Source: Hominilimicola fabiformis | Lineage (GTDB): Bacteria; Bacillota; Clostridia; UBA1381 | Length of the DNA stretch: 64,000 bases | Direction of reading: 5' to 3' | Assembly (NCBI RefSeq): GCF_020687385.1 | Contig: NZ_JAJEQM010000002.1 | Span: 124,001 to 188,000 of the forward strand | Shown: piece by piece, positions 33,886-42,587 of the stretch | How positions within the stretch are numbered: the stretch's first letter is position 1 | Layout of the letters: each line of letters opens with the position of its first letter | The notes under the pieces: model-generated | What the model saw: the letters and a program-made list of their open reading frames with translations, nothing else | Told to the model about the DNA's origin: nothing | Databases searched by the model: none | Program-made: the position numbers and the translations under genes

Positions 33886-34437
33886 TTGAAAGTGACAAGA
33901 ACAATATTGAAAAAGAAACGTCATGAGTATTTGCTCAGAAAAATAAAACAAAATCCGTTTTTGAAAGACGAAGAACTTGCACAGGCTTGTAACGTGAGCG
34001 TGTCCACTATTCGTTTTGACAGAGCGGAACTTGGTATAGCAGAATATCGTGAGAGAATAAAGTCGGTGGCGGAAGAAGGTTTGGTAGCGGATACGGCGGT
34101 TGGCGAAGTGCTTGACCTTAACTTGTATCATGACGGAATATCGGTGCTTAAAACCGATGATACGATGACCTTTGACGGTACTGACATAATAAAAGGACAG
34201 TGTATATATGCTTTTGCGGAAAATTTGGCGCTAAGCGTTATTGACGCGAAGGCGGCGTTGGTGAAAATCGCAAATGTGAAATATATGCACGAGGCACACG
34301 CAGGGGAAAGACTGATTGCCAAGTCGGACGTTATGAGAGTGAAAGACGGAGGATATATCGTTCGTGTTGTCATAAAGGCAAATATGAACGAAGTATTCAG
34401 AGGAAAATTCAGCCTTGTTATGACTGATGTGAAATAG
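33886..34437 (+). CDS. fapR: Fatty-acid and phospholipid biosynthesis regulator FapR
   Basis: FapR represses lipid-synthesis genes and is released by malonyl-CoA or malonyl-ACP. The 183-residue protein has an N-terminal DeoR-like helix-turn-helix (EELAQACNVSVSTIRFDRAELGI) and a C-terminal hotdog ligand domain from about residue 75, with IKGQCIYAFAENLALSVID near the binding tunnel. The start is a TTG at 33886, about 6 bases after AAGGA; GTG 33892 is an alternative. It heads the operon plsX-fabH-fabK-fabD-fabG-acpP-fabF and sits behind its own operator. Confidence 0.93.
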   Translation: MKVTRTILKKKRHEYLLRKIKQNPFLKDEELAQACNVSVSTIRFDRAELGIAEYRERIKSVAEEGLVADTAVGEVLDLNLYHDGISVLKTDDTMTFDGTDIIKGQCIYAFAENLALSVIDAKAALVKIANVKYMHEAHAGERLIAKSDVMRVKDGGYIVRVVIKANMNEVFRGKFSLVMTDVK

Positions 34438-34448
34438 TCGGAGGAAAG

Positions 34449-35456
34449 ATGAAGATTATAGTAGATGCAATGGGTGGTGACAATGCTCCTATGGCGCCTG
34501 TCGAGGCGGCTGTAAGAGCGGTAAAGGAACTTGATGTGGAAATAGTTCTTGTCGGCAAAAAAGAGGTTGTCGAAAAGGAACTTTCGGCATATGACTACCC
34601 AAATGATAAAATCAGTATAGCGAATGCTGATGAAGTGATAACAAACCACGAAGAACCGGCAAAGGCGGTAAGAAGCAAGAAAAATGCATCGGTGGTCGTT
34701 GCGGCAAATATGCTGAAAAAAGGCGAGGGTGACGCAATGCTTTCGATGGGTAATACAGGTGCGCTCTTAGCGTCGGGATTGCTTATTGTCGGAAGAATAA
34801 AGGGAATTTTAAGACCTGCACTTGCAACGCTTCTGCCGAGTGCAAAAGGACCGAAAATGCTTATAGACGCCGGTGCAAATACAAACTGCAAACCTGAAAA
34901 TCTTGTTCAGTTCGGTATTATGGGCAGTATATATATGAAGAATGTACTCGGAATTGAAAGCCCGACTGTCGGACTTATGTCAAACGGTGAAGAAGAAGGC
35001 AAGGGCGATGAACTTACAAAGGAAACATTCCCGCTTTTGAAAAAAGCACCTATAAACTTTATCGGCAATATTGAGGGCAGAGATGTTATGGAAGGTACGG
35101 CTGACGTAATTACCTGTGACGGCTTTGTCGGAAATGTAATACTTAAAACCGTTGAGGGTATGGGACACGTCGTAAGTACGAAAGTTAAAAATATATTTAT
35201 GAAAAACTTGTTTACAAAGCTCGGTGCAATATTTGTAATGGGTGGCTTGAATGAGTTTAAACAGTCTATGGATTACCGTGAATACGGCGGTGCACCGCTT
35301 TTGGGTACAAAACGACCTGTTATAAAAGGACACGGCTCGTCAGACGGTAAAGCGGTATTTTCTGCAATCAGACAGGCAAAGAAATTTGTTGAAACAAACT
35401 TAATAGAAGAAATAGTTAATAATATAAACTGTATGGAGGAAAAGAGTAATGATTAA
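34449..35456 (+). CDS. plsX: Phosphate acyltransferase PlsX
   Basis: PlsX makes acyl-phosphate from acyl-ACP, the first step of glycerophospholipid synthesis in Gram-positive bacteria. The 335-residue protein starts IIVDAMGGDNAP and has SMGNTGALLASG, LIDAGANTNCKPENL and the GFVGNVILKTVEG block, all typical. It follows fapR by 11 bases and overlaps fabH by 8 bases, so synthesis is coupled. Confidence 0.96.
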   Translation: MKIIVDAMGGDNAPMAPVEAAVRAVKELDVEIVLVGKKEVVEKELSAYDYPNDKISIANADEVITNHEEPAKAVRSKKNASVVVAANMLKKGEGDAMLSMGNTGALLASGLLIVGRIKGILRPALATLLPSAKGPKMLIDAGANTNCKPENLVQFGIMGSIYMKNVLGIESPTVGLMSNGEEEGKGDELTKETFPLLKKAPINFIGNIEGRDVMEGTADVITCDGFVGNVILKTVEGMGHVVSTKVKNIFMKNLFTKLGAIFVMGGLNEFKQSMDYREYGGAPLLGTKRPVIKGHGSSDGKAVFSAIRQAKKFVETNLIEEIVNNINCMEEKSND

Positions 35457-36426
35457 TGCAAAGATAACAGGTGTAGGCGGATATGTTCCGGAAAAGGTAT
35501 ATGACAATGCGTATATGGAAAGCATTGTTGATACAAACGACGAATGGATAACAAGACGTACAGGCATAAAGGAAAGACATATTTCAGCCGACAACGAATA
35601 TACAACGGATATGGCAACAATCGCCGCTAAGCGTGCTATTGAAAATGCAGGACTTACACCTGAGGATATTGACCTTATAATGCTTGCAACAGTTACACCT
35701 GATTACTTCACACCGGCTTGTGCTTGTATTGTGCAAAGCAATCTTGGTGCAGTAAATGCGGCGGCATTTGACTATAATGCGGCTTGTTCGGGATTTGTTA
35801 CAGGTCTTACTATCGCAGAACAGTTTATAAAAGCAGGAACATACAAGCATATCGTTGTGGTATGTGCCGACACATTAAGCAAGGCTACAGATTATAAAGA
35901 CAGAGCAACTTGCGTATTGTTCGGCGACGCGGCAGGTGCGGCAGTTGTATCTGCAAGTGAAGAACAAGGTATTATCGCAACAGACATCGGTGCAGACGGC
36001 TCAAGCGGTCACGCTATAACAAGTCTTGCATACAGAAATGATGAAGAAGAAACAGAAAAGAGAATAAGCCACAGAAAAGATACTATTTGGATGGCAGGAC
36101 AAGCTGTTATGAAGTTTGCCGTCAAAGCAATGGCAGACGCAAGCGCAAGAGTTGTAAACAGCGCAGGATTGACTTGGGACGATATTGCACTTGTTGTACC
36201 TCACCAGGCTAATTACAGAATTGTTGAAAGTGCCGTAAAGAGAATGGGTATCACTGATGAAAAGGTATTTTTGAACCTTGAAAAGTACGGTAACACATCA
36301 GCGTCTTGTATCCCTGTTGCACTTACAGAGGCAGTTCAGCAAGGCAGAATTAAAAAGGGCAACAAGGTTGTACTTGTAGGCTTCGGCGGCGGACTTACAT
36401 GGGGTGCGGCACTTATTGAGTGGTAA
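35449..36426 (+). CDS. fabH: Beta-ketoacyl-ACP synthase III
   Basis: FabH condenses acetyl-CoA or a branched primer with malonyl-ACP to start chains. The 325-residue protein has the catalytic Cys in DYNAACSGFVTG (about residue 112), His in VPHQANYRI and Asn in GNTSASCIP. It starts with ITGVGGYVPE as usual. It overlaps plsX by 8 bases and is followed by fabK, the enoyl reductase. Primer preference cannot be told from the sequence. Confidence 0.96.
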   Translation: MINAKITGVGGYVPEKVYDNAYMESIVDTNDEWITRRTGIKERHISADNEYTTDMATIAAKRAIENAGLTPEDIDLIMLATVTPDYFTPACACIVQSNLGAVNAAAFDYNAACSGFVTGLTIAEQFIKAGTYKHIVVVCADTLSKATDYKDRATCVLFGDAAGAAVVSASEEQGIIATDIGADGSSGHAITSLAYRNDEEETEKRISHRKDTIWMAGQAVMKFAVKAMADASARVVNSAGLTWDDIALVVPHQANYRIVESAVKRMGITDEKVFLNLEKYGNTSASCIPVALTEAVQQGRIKKGNKVVLVGFGGGLTWGAALIEW

Positions 36427-36458
36427 AAAATACGTTAAATAAGAAAAGGAGAAGAAAA

Positions 36459-37400
36459 ATGAAGACAAGATTATGTGAATTACTTGGTATTGAATATCCT
36501 ATTATTCAAGGCGGTATGGCATGGGTAGCTACAGCCGAGCTTGCGGCAGCTGTTTCAAACGGCGGCGGTATCGGACTTATCGCGGCAGGAAATGCACCGG
36601 CGGACGTTGTAAGAGCACAAATTCAAAAGGCAAAGTCACTGACAGATAAGCCTTTTGGCGTAAACGTGATGATGATGTCACCGTTCGTTGAAGAAGTTAT
36701 GCAGGTTATTATAGAAGAAAAGCCGGCAGTAGTTGCAACAGGTGCCGGTAATCCGGGTAAATACATACCGTCACTTAAAGAGGCAGGAATTAAGATTATG
36801 CCGGTTGTTGCAAGTGTTGCAATGGCAAAAAAGATGGAAAAAGACGGTGCAGACGCAATTATCGCAGAGGGTACAGAGGCAGGCGGACATATCGGTGAAC
36901 TTACAACAATGGTACTTGTACCGCAAGTTGTTGACGCGGTAAGTATTCCGGTTGTAGCGGCAGGCGGTATAGCTGACAGCAGAGGTGCTGTTGCGGCATT
37001 TGCACTTGGCGCAGACGGTATTCAAGTCGGTACAAGATTTATCTGCTCAACAGAGTGTATCGCACACGATAACTATAAGCAAGCCGTTATAAAGGCAAAA
37101 GACAGAGATGCGGTTGTTACGGGTAGATCAACAGGTGCGCCTGTAAGAGCGCTTAAAAATAAACTTACTCGTGAATATGACAAACTTGAAAAGCAAGGTG
37201 CGTCATTTGAAGAAATAGAAGCACTTGGCGTTGGCGGTCTAAGACGTGCATTTGAAGAAGGTGACACACAAACCGGTTCACTTATGGCTGGTCAATCAGC
37301 CGCTATGGTACACGAAATTCAACCTTGTGCAGACATAATCAAGAGTTATTTTGACGGTACAGAGGCAGTTATTGAAACAATTACTTCTAAACTTAAATAA
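36459..37400 (+). CDS. fabK: Enoyl-ACP reductase II (FMN-dependent FabK)
   Basis: FabK reduces the double bond in each elongation cycle with FMN and NAD(P)H, replacing FabI; FabK-type bacteria resist FabI inhibitors such as triclosan. The 313-residue protein is a TIM barrel of the 2-nitropropane dioxygenase class, with YPIIQGGMAWV, GTEAGGHIGE (catalytic His) and VAAGGIADSRG plus LGADGIQVGTRFI phosphate-binding parts. ATG 36459 follows AAGGAG; an upstream in-frame start at 36420 overlaps fabH and is rejected. No FabI is in the operon. Confidence 0.95.
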   Translation: MKTRLCELLGIEYPIIQGGMAWVATAELAAAVSNGGGIGLIAAGNAPADVVRAQIQKAKSLTDKPFGVNVMMMSPFVEEVMQVIIEEKPAVVATGAGNPGKYIPSLKEAGIKIMPVVASVAMAKKMEKDGADAIIAEGTEAGGHIGELTTMVLVPQVVDAVSIPVVAAGGIADSRGAVAAFALGADGIQVGTRFICSTECIAHDNYKQAVIKAKDRDAVVTGRSTGAPVRALKNKLTREYDKLEKQGASFEEIEALGVGGLRRAFEEGDTQTGSLMAGQSAAMVHEIQPCADIIKSYFDGTEAVIETITSKLK

Positions 37401-37441
37401 GAATTTCTTATTAGATAAATTAAGAAAGGAAAATAAATATA

Positions 37442-38377
37442 ATGGGTAAATTAGCATTTGTATTTGCAGGACAAGGCGCACAAGCTGTCGGAATGGGTAA
37501 GGAACTTGCCGAAAACTTTCCGATTGCCGATAAGACATTTGACGAGGCAAGTGAGGCACTTGGCTTTGATATAAAGGATATGATTTGGAACGGCGACAGT
37601 GAAACTCTTATGATTACAGAGAACACGCAGCCGACAATCGTTACAATGAGTGTTGCGGCACTTAGAGTATTGCAAGAAAAAGGTATTAAGCCTGACGTTG
37701 TTGCCGGACTTAGCCTTGGTGAATATACTGCACACATTGCGTCGGGTTCAATGGAATTTGCTGACGGTGTAAGACTTGTAAAAAAACGCGGTAAGTATAT
37801 GCAGGAGGAAGTGCCTGTAGGAAAAGGCGCTATGGCGGCTATTATCGCACTTTCCGCAGAGGACGTTATCGCTTGCTGCGAAGAGGCTTCAAAAGTCGGT
37901 ATTTGTTCACCTGCAAACTTTAACTGTCCTGGTCAAATCGTTGTATCGGGTGAAGTTGCGGCAGTGGATAAGTGTTGTGAATTGGCAAAGGAAAAGGGCG
38001 CAAAACGTGCTTTAAAACTTCCTGTTTCAGCTCCGTTCCATTGTGCTATGCTTATAGGCGCAGGCGAAAAACTTGCAAAAGAACTTGAAAATGTAGAAGT
38101 TAAGGATATGCAAATTCCTGTAATCACAAACGTAACTGCTGATTACGTTTCTTCAAAGGAAGATATTAAACCGCTTTTAATCAAGCAAGTATCTTCATCT
38201 GTTAAATGGGAAGAAACTATCAGAAGAATGATAGCAGACGGAGTTGATACATTCGTTGAAGTCGGACCGGGTAAGGCACTTAGCGGATTTATAAAGAAAG
38301 TTTCAAGAGATGTAAAGGTGTTTAACGTAGAGGACATGGCGTCACTTGAAAAGACTCTTGAAGGTCTTAACGCATAA
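37442..38377 (+). CDS. fabD: Malonyl-CoA:ACP transacylase
   Basis: FabD loads malonyl groups from CoA onto ACP. The 311-residue protein opens LAFVFAGQGAQAVGMGK, has the nucleophile serine in GLSLGEYTA (about residue 91), the arginine region KKRGKYMQE, and the catalytic His in SAPFHCAM. GPGKAL near the end is typical. An AAGGA site lies before the ATG and fabG follows after 18 bases. Confidence 0.96.
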   Translation: MGKLAFVFAGQGAQAVGMGKELAENFPIADKTFDEASEALGFDIKDMIWNGDSETLMITENTQPTIVTMSVAALRVLQEKGIKPDVVAGLSLGEYTAHIASGSMEFADGVRLVKKRGKYMQEEVPVGKGAMAAIIALSAEDVIACCEEASKVGICSPANFNCPGQIVVSGEVAAVDKCCELAKEKGAKRALKLPVSAPFHCAMLIGAGEKLAKELENVEVKDMQIPVITNVTADYVSSKEDIKPLLIKQVSSSVKWEETIRRMIADGVDTFVEVGPGKALSGFIKKVSRDVKVFNVEDMASLEKTLEGLNA

Positions 38378-38395
38378 CAGAGAGGAGATAAAGAA

Positions 38396-39136
38396 ATGTT
38401 AAAAGGTAAAACAGCGGTAATTACAGGCTCGGGCAGAGGTATAGGTAAATCAATCGCCCTAAAACTTGCGTCACACGGTGCAAATATCGTTATAAACGAT
38501 ATTCCTTCATCGGATTATGCAGACGAAACTTGTGAAGAAGTTAAAAAGCTTGGTGTAGAATGTATAGTTGTTAAAGGCGATGTAAGAAATACCGAAGATG
38601 TTCAGAAACTTGTATCGGAAACTATGGATAAATTTGGTCATATCGACATATTTGTTAATAACGCAGGCATTACAAGAGACGGTCTTATGATTAGAATGTC
38701 AGAAGATGATTGGGATCTTGTTATGGATATAAATCTAAAGGGTGCATTTAATTGTATCAAAGCAGTTGCAAGACCTATGATGAAACAAAGAAGCGGTGCT
38801 ATAATCAATATGGCGTCAATCGTAGGTGTTATGGGTAATCCGGGTCAGGCAAACTATGTTGCCTCAAAAGCAGGTCTTATCGGTCTTACAAAGACAACAG
38901 CAAAGGAATTTGCATCAAGAGGTATCAGATGTAACGCAGTAGCACCGGGCTTTATCCGTTCTGCTATGACAGACGTATTGTCTGACGATGTAAAGAAGAA
39001 ATATCTTGATTCAATTCCGCTTGGGGAATTCGGAGAAACTGAAAATATTGCAGATGTTGTTGCATTTTTGGCATCTGATATGTCAAAATACGTTACAGGT
39101 CAAGTAATAAATGTTGACGGCGGACTTGTTATGTAA
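38396..39136 (+). CDS. fabG: 3-oxoacyl-ACP reductase
   Basis: FabG reduces beta-ketoacyl-ACP to the hydroxy form with NADPH. The 246-residue short-chain dehydrogenase has the cofactor loop TGSGRGIGKS (residues 10-19), NNAGITRDG, the active-site Ser in INMASIVG, and YVASK with Tyr and Lys. It ends INVDGGLVM as is usual for FabG. An AGAGGAG site lies ahead of the ATG. A 65-base gap with a strong AAAGGGGG ribosome site leads to acpP. Confidence 0.95.
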   Translation: MLKGKTAVITGSGRGIGKSIALKLASHGANIVINDIPSSDYADETCEEVKKLGVECIVVKGDVRNTEDVQKLVSETMDKFGHIDIFVNNAGITRDGLMIRMSEDDWDLVMDINLKGAFNCIKAVARPMMKQRSGAIINMASIVGVMGNPGQANYVASKAGLIGLTKTTAKEFASRGIRCNAVAPGFIRSAMTDVLSDDVKKKYLDSIPLGEFGETENIADVVAFLASDMSKYVTGQVINVDGGLVM

Positions 39137-39201
39137 TATAATATGTATATAATTCGTTTAGAATTTATATAGACATTACTGAAAGGGGGTGCAAGTGAAT
39201 A

Positions 39202-39429
39202 ATGGAATTTGAAAGAGTAAAGAACGTTATCGTTGACCAACTAAGTGTTGATGCAGATGAAGTAACTTTGGAAGCATCATTCGTTGACGATTTGGGTGCA
39301 GACTCATTGGACGTTGTTGAACTTATCATGGGTCTTGAAACAGAATTTGATATCGAAATCCCTGATGAAGATGCTGAAAAGATCAGCACAGTAGGCGACG
39401 CAGTTGAATATATTAAGAGTCATGCGTAA
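39202..39429 (+). CDS. acpP: Acyl carrier protein
   Basis: ACP carries growing acyl chains on a phosphopantetheine arm. The 75-residue acidic protein has the attachment serine in [12 protein letters not shown] (about residue 36) and the normal four-helix layout. The gene is flanked by fabG and fabF as in many bacteria. A terminator-like hairpin just after it probably lets acpP be made in excess over fabF. Confidence 0.96.
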   Translation: MEFERVKNVIVDQLSVDADEVTLEASFVDDLGADSLDVVELIMGLETEFDIEIPDEDAEKISTVGDAVEYIKSHA

Positions 39430-39439
39430 GATACGAAGT

Positions 39440-39484
39440 CGTGCCTTGTATCAATACTCTTGGTGCAAGGCATGAAATTTTTTT
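39440..39484 (+). terminator. Partial terminator between acpP and fabF
   Basis: CGTGCCTTG and CAAGGCATG form a 9-bp stem with one G-T pair and a 17-base loop; seven T residues follow four bases later. Confidence 0.6.
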
Positions 39485-39511
39485 GAAAAAAGAAATTAAT
39501 TTTATTATATA
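39483..39511 (+). promoter_or_regulatory. Possible internal promoter for fabF
   Basis: TTGAAA (39483-39488) and TATATA (39506-39511) are 17 bases apart, in AT-rich sequence where chance matches are common. Confidence 0.38.
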
Positions 39512-39540
39512 GATAAGGATAAACAATAGGAGGTAACTAA

Positions 39541-40779
39541 ATGAGAAGAGTTGTTGTAACAGGCTTAGGTGCTGTAACCCCTATAGGAAATAACGTTGAA
39601 GAATTTTGGAACGGTATCAAAGCAGGTAAATGCGGTATTGATAAAGTAACACTTTTTGACGCAACTGATTTTAAGACACAGATTGCCGGTGAAGTTAAGA
39701 ATTTTGAGCCGACTGATTTTATCGAGAAGAAAGACGCTCGTAAAATGGACAGATATACTCAGCTTGCAATGGTAGCGGCTGACGAGGCTGTTAAGGATTC
39801 CGGTCTTAATATGGAAGACGAAGACCCTTGGAAAGTCGGAGTTATAACAGGTTCGGGTATCGGCGGTATCCATACTCTTGAGGAACAGCATAAGTCACTT
39901 CTTGACAGAGGTCCGGGACGTGTAAGTCCGTTCTTTATTCCTATGATGATAGGTAATATGGGTGCTGCACAGATTGCTATTAAGTACGGAGCAAGAGGTG
40001 TAAATGAAAATATCGTTACAGCTTGTGCTTCGGGTACAAACGCTATCGGTGACGCTTTAAGACACATTCAGCACGGTGCTAACGATGTTATCATCGCAGG
40101 CGGTGCAGAGGCGGCTGTAAGTCCGCTTGCATTTGCAGGCTTCTGTAATATGAAAGCTATGTCAACAAGAAATGACGATCCTAAAACAGCGTCAAGACCG
40201 TTTGATGCAGAACGTGACGGATTTGTTCTAAGTGAAGGTGCAGGCTTTATAGTTATAGAAGAACTTGAACACGCAAAGAAGAGAGGAGCTCACATTTATT
40301 GTGAACTTGTCGGCTACGGTGCAACTGATGATGCTTACCACATCACAAGCCCTATTCCGGGCGGTGTCGGCGGTGCAAAGGCTATGTCACTTGCAATCGA
40401 AGACGCAGGTTTAAAGCCTGAAGATGTAACATACATCAATGCTCACGGTACATCAACAAAGTACAATGACGAGTTTGAAACACAAGCCATAAAAGAGGCT
40501 CTTGGCGACGCGGCTAAGAACGTTGCAGTAAGCTCAACAAAGTCAATGACAGGTCACCTTTTGGGTGCGGCAGGCGGTGTCGAGGCAATCGTTTGTGCAT
40601 TGGCTATCAAGGACAGTTACATTCCTGCAACAATCAATTACAATACACCTGACCCTGCTTGTGATTTGGATATAGTTCCGAATAAGGGCAGAGAACAGGA
40701 AGTTAAAGTTGCAATGTCAAATTCACTTGGATTTGGCGGTCATAATGCAACTATCGTAATGAAAAAATACGAAGATTAA
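39541..40779 (+). CDS. fabF: Beta-ketoacyl-ACP synthase II
   Basis: FabF carries out the elongation condensations. The 412-residue protein has the Cys-His-His triad: [11 protein letters not shown] (Cys about 163), [11 protein letters not shown] and [14 protein letters not shown]. It starts [15 protein letters not shown]. It closes the fab cluster here; fabZ and the acetyl-CoA carboxylase genes that often follow are not in this place, since rnc comes next. Confidence 0.97.
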   Translation: MRRVVVTGLGAVTPIGNNVEEFWNGIKAGKCGIDKVTLFDATDFKTQIAGEVKNFEPTDFIEKKDARKMDRYTQLAMVAADEAVKDSGLNMEDEDPWKVGVITGSGIGGIHTLEEQHKSLLDRGPGRVSPFFIPMMIGNMGAAQIAIKYGARGVNENIVTACASGTNAIGDALRHIQHGANDVIIAGGAEAAVSPLAFAGFCNMKAMSTRNDDPKTASRPFDAERDGFVLSEGAGFIVIEELEHAKKRGAHIYCELVGYGATDDAYHITSPIPGGVGGAKAMSLAIEDAGLKPEDVTYINAHGTSTKYNDEFETQAIKEALGDAAKNVAVSSTKSMTGHLLGAAGGVEAIVCALAIKDSYIPATINYNTPDPACDLDIVPNKGREQEVKVAMSNSLGFGGHNATIVMKKYED

Positions 40780-40792
40780 TTAAATAAACTTA

Positions 40793-40831
40793 AACAATAG
40801 GGGATGTCTTTTTAAGGCACCCTCTACTGTT
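40793..40831 (+). ncRNA. Imperfect hairpin downstream of fabF
   Basis: AACAATAGGGGATGTC can pair with GGCACCCTCTACTGTT with two mismatches and two G-T pairs around TTTTTAA. No T run follows, so it is more likely an mRNA end or processing structure than a terminator. Confidence 0.5.
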
Positions 40832-40837
40832 ATGTGG

Positions 40838-40876
40838 ATTGCTCTAAGCGGTGAACGGTTTACTCTTTAGAGCAGT
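40838..40876 (+). ncRNA. Long hairpin in the rnc leader
   Basis: ATTGCTCTAA pairs with TTAGAGCAGT (10 bp), then a 2x2 internal loop, then GGTGAA with TTTACT around CGG. It ends 26 bases before the rnc start codon and has the size of an RNase III substrate. Autoregulation is inferred by analogy with E. coli rnc. Confidence 0.55.
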
Positions 40877-40902
40877 GTATGTACAGAGAAAGGAAAGCTG
40901 TT

Positions 40903-41580
40903 ATGAAAAACGTACAAGAGAAAATCGGTTACACATTTAAAAATGTCAATCTTTTAGAAACGGCACTTACACACAGCTCATATGCGAATGAGTGTAAAAA
41001 AGAAAATAACGAACGTCTTGAATTTTTGGGCGATTCTGTTTTGAGTGTTATAATTAGTGACTATATATTCAGACGTTTGCCGAATGTTGACGAGGGCTGG
41101 CTTTCAAAATATCGTGCAACGCTTGTCTGCGAACAGTCGCTTAACGAAATATCTAAGAAAATTTCGCTTAGCAAATTTATATTGCTTGGTAAGGGTGAAG
41201 AAATGACAGGCGGACGTCAGAGAGCGTCTATCGTTTCAGATGCATTTGAGGCAGTTTTGGCGGCAATTTATCTTGACGGCGGTATGGAAACGGCAAGAAA
41301 ATGGGTAATCGACCTTATGCGTGATTCGATTAACGAAGTTGTGACAGGTCACGGATATGCCGACTATAAAACAATGCTGCAAGAGGCACTTCAAAAAGGT
41401 ACACAGGGCAAAGTCACATACAGAACAATCGGCGAATCCGGTTTGGATCACAACAAAGTGTTTGAAGTTGAAGTGCTTGTCGATGATGTTCCTAAAAATA
41501 AAGGAACAGGTCACAGCAAAAAAGAGGCTGAACAAAATGCGGCACATACTTTGCTTAAATCAATGGGAAAAGTACAGTGA
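40903..41580 (+). CDS. rnc: Ribonuclease III
   Basis: RNase III cuts double-stranded RNA, including rRNA precursors. The 225-residue protein has the signature ERLEFLGDSVL (about residues 37-47), a second acidic site in VSDAFEAVLAAIYLDGG, and a C-terminal double-stranded RNA-binding domain ending GHSKKEAEQNAAHTLL. ATG 40903 lies behind AAAGGA; the in-frame ATG at 40879 has no ribosome site. It leads the rnc - radical SAM - smc - ftsY series common in Clostridia. Confidence 0.95.
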   Translation: MKNVQEKIGYTFKNVNLLETALTHSSYANECKKENNERLEFLGDSVLSVIISDYIFRRLPNVDEGWLSKYRATLVCEQSLNEISKKISLSKFILLGKGEEMTGGRQRASIVSDAFEAVLAAIYLDGGMETARKWVIDLMRDSINEVVTGHGYADYKTMLQEALQKGTQGKVTYRTIGESGLDHNKVFEVEVLVDDVPKNKGTGHSKKEAEQNAAHTLLKSMGKVQ

Positions 41581-42587
41581 CTATGAAAACGTATAATATA
41601 CCGATATTTGTACCGCACAGAGGTTGTCCGTTTGATTGTGTTTTTTGCAATCAAAAACGTATAACGGGGACACAAAAAGAAGTCACGGCTGATGATGTTC
41701 ATAATATCATAGGAGAATATCTTAAAACATTGCCGAGTAAAAACAGACGTATCGAGGCGGCGTTTTTTGGCGGCAGCTTTACCGGTATACCGATTAACGA
41801 ACAAAGCGAACTTTTAGCCGCTGCGAATGAATATCTTAAAAAAGGAGATATTGACGGAATACGTCTTTCAACCAGACCTGATTATATAGATAAAGAAATA
41901 CTTGATAATCTGCTTAAATACGGAGTTACAACGATTGAACTCGGTGTACAGTCTATGGACGACGGTGTTTTGAAATCATCAAACAGGGGACACACAAGAG
42001 AAGATGTTATTAATGCGGTAAAGCTGATAAAGGAATATCCGTTTACACTTGGACTTCAGATGATGACAGGTTTGCCGGGTGATACCGATGAAAAATCTCT
42101 TTATACGGCAGATGAAATAATAAAGCTGAAACCTGATATTGTACGCATATATCCGACGCTTACCATAAAGGACACATTCCTTGAAAAAATGTATCTTACG
42201 GGTAAATATAAACCGCAGTCGGTTGATGAGGCGGTTAATCTTGCAAAACAGCTTTTATTGAAATTTGAAAAGAATAATATAACTGTTATAAGAGTCGGTT
42301 TGCAGTCAACCGATGAAATAAGCGAGAACGGTTCTGTTGTTGCAGGACCTGTACACAGCTCATTTCGTGAACTTGTCGAAAGCAGTATTTATTATGACAT
42401 TATATGCGGTAAATTGAAAGACGGCTGTAAAAGAGCAGACGTTTATGTAAATCCGAGAGAAGTTTCAAAAGCAGTCGGTAATAAGCGTTGCAATATAATT
42501 AAATTAAAACAAGAGAAAAATATTGATGTAAAGATATGTACAGATGAAAATTTGGAAAAAAGAGAGGTGAGATGTACTTGCTATTAA
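41577..42587 (+). CDS. Radical-SAM protein of the rnc-smc locus
   Basis: The 336-residue protein has the cluster motif CPFDCVFC (C-x3-C-x2-C) at about residue 18, FFGGSFTGIP, and LGVQSMDDGVLKSSNRGHT, as in Elp3/HemN-type radical-SAM enzymes. A C-terminal part holds a Gly- and Ala-poor region that could bind the substrate. It is commonly placed between rnc and smc in Clostridia but its reaction is not known to me. The GTG at 41577 overlaps the rnc stop and is preferred on ribosome-site spacing; ATG 41583 is possible. It overlaps smc by 16 bases. Confidence 0.85.
   Translation: MTMKTYNIPIFVPHRGCPFDCVFCNQKRITGTQKEVTADDVHNIIGEYLKTLPSKNRRIEAAFFGGSFTGIPINEQSELLAAANEYLKKGDIDGIRLSTRPDYIDKEILDNLLKYGVTTIELGVQSMDDGVLKSSNRGHTREDVINAVKLIKEYPFTLGLQMMTGLPGDTDEKSLYTADEIIKLKPDIVRIYPTLTIKDTFLEKMYLTGKYKPQSVDEAVNLAKQLLLKFEKNNITVIRVGLQSTDEISENGSVVAGPVHSSFRELVESSIYYDIICGKLKDGCKRADVYVNPREVSKAVGNKRCNIIKLKQEKNIDVKICTDENLEKREVRCTCY

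Noticed and set aside
34128-34649. Leftward frame of 173 residues across the fapR-plsX junction
   Set aside because: It spans two conserved rightward genes and matches no family.
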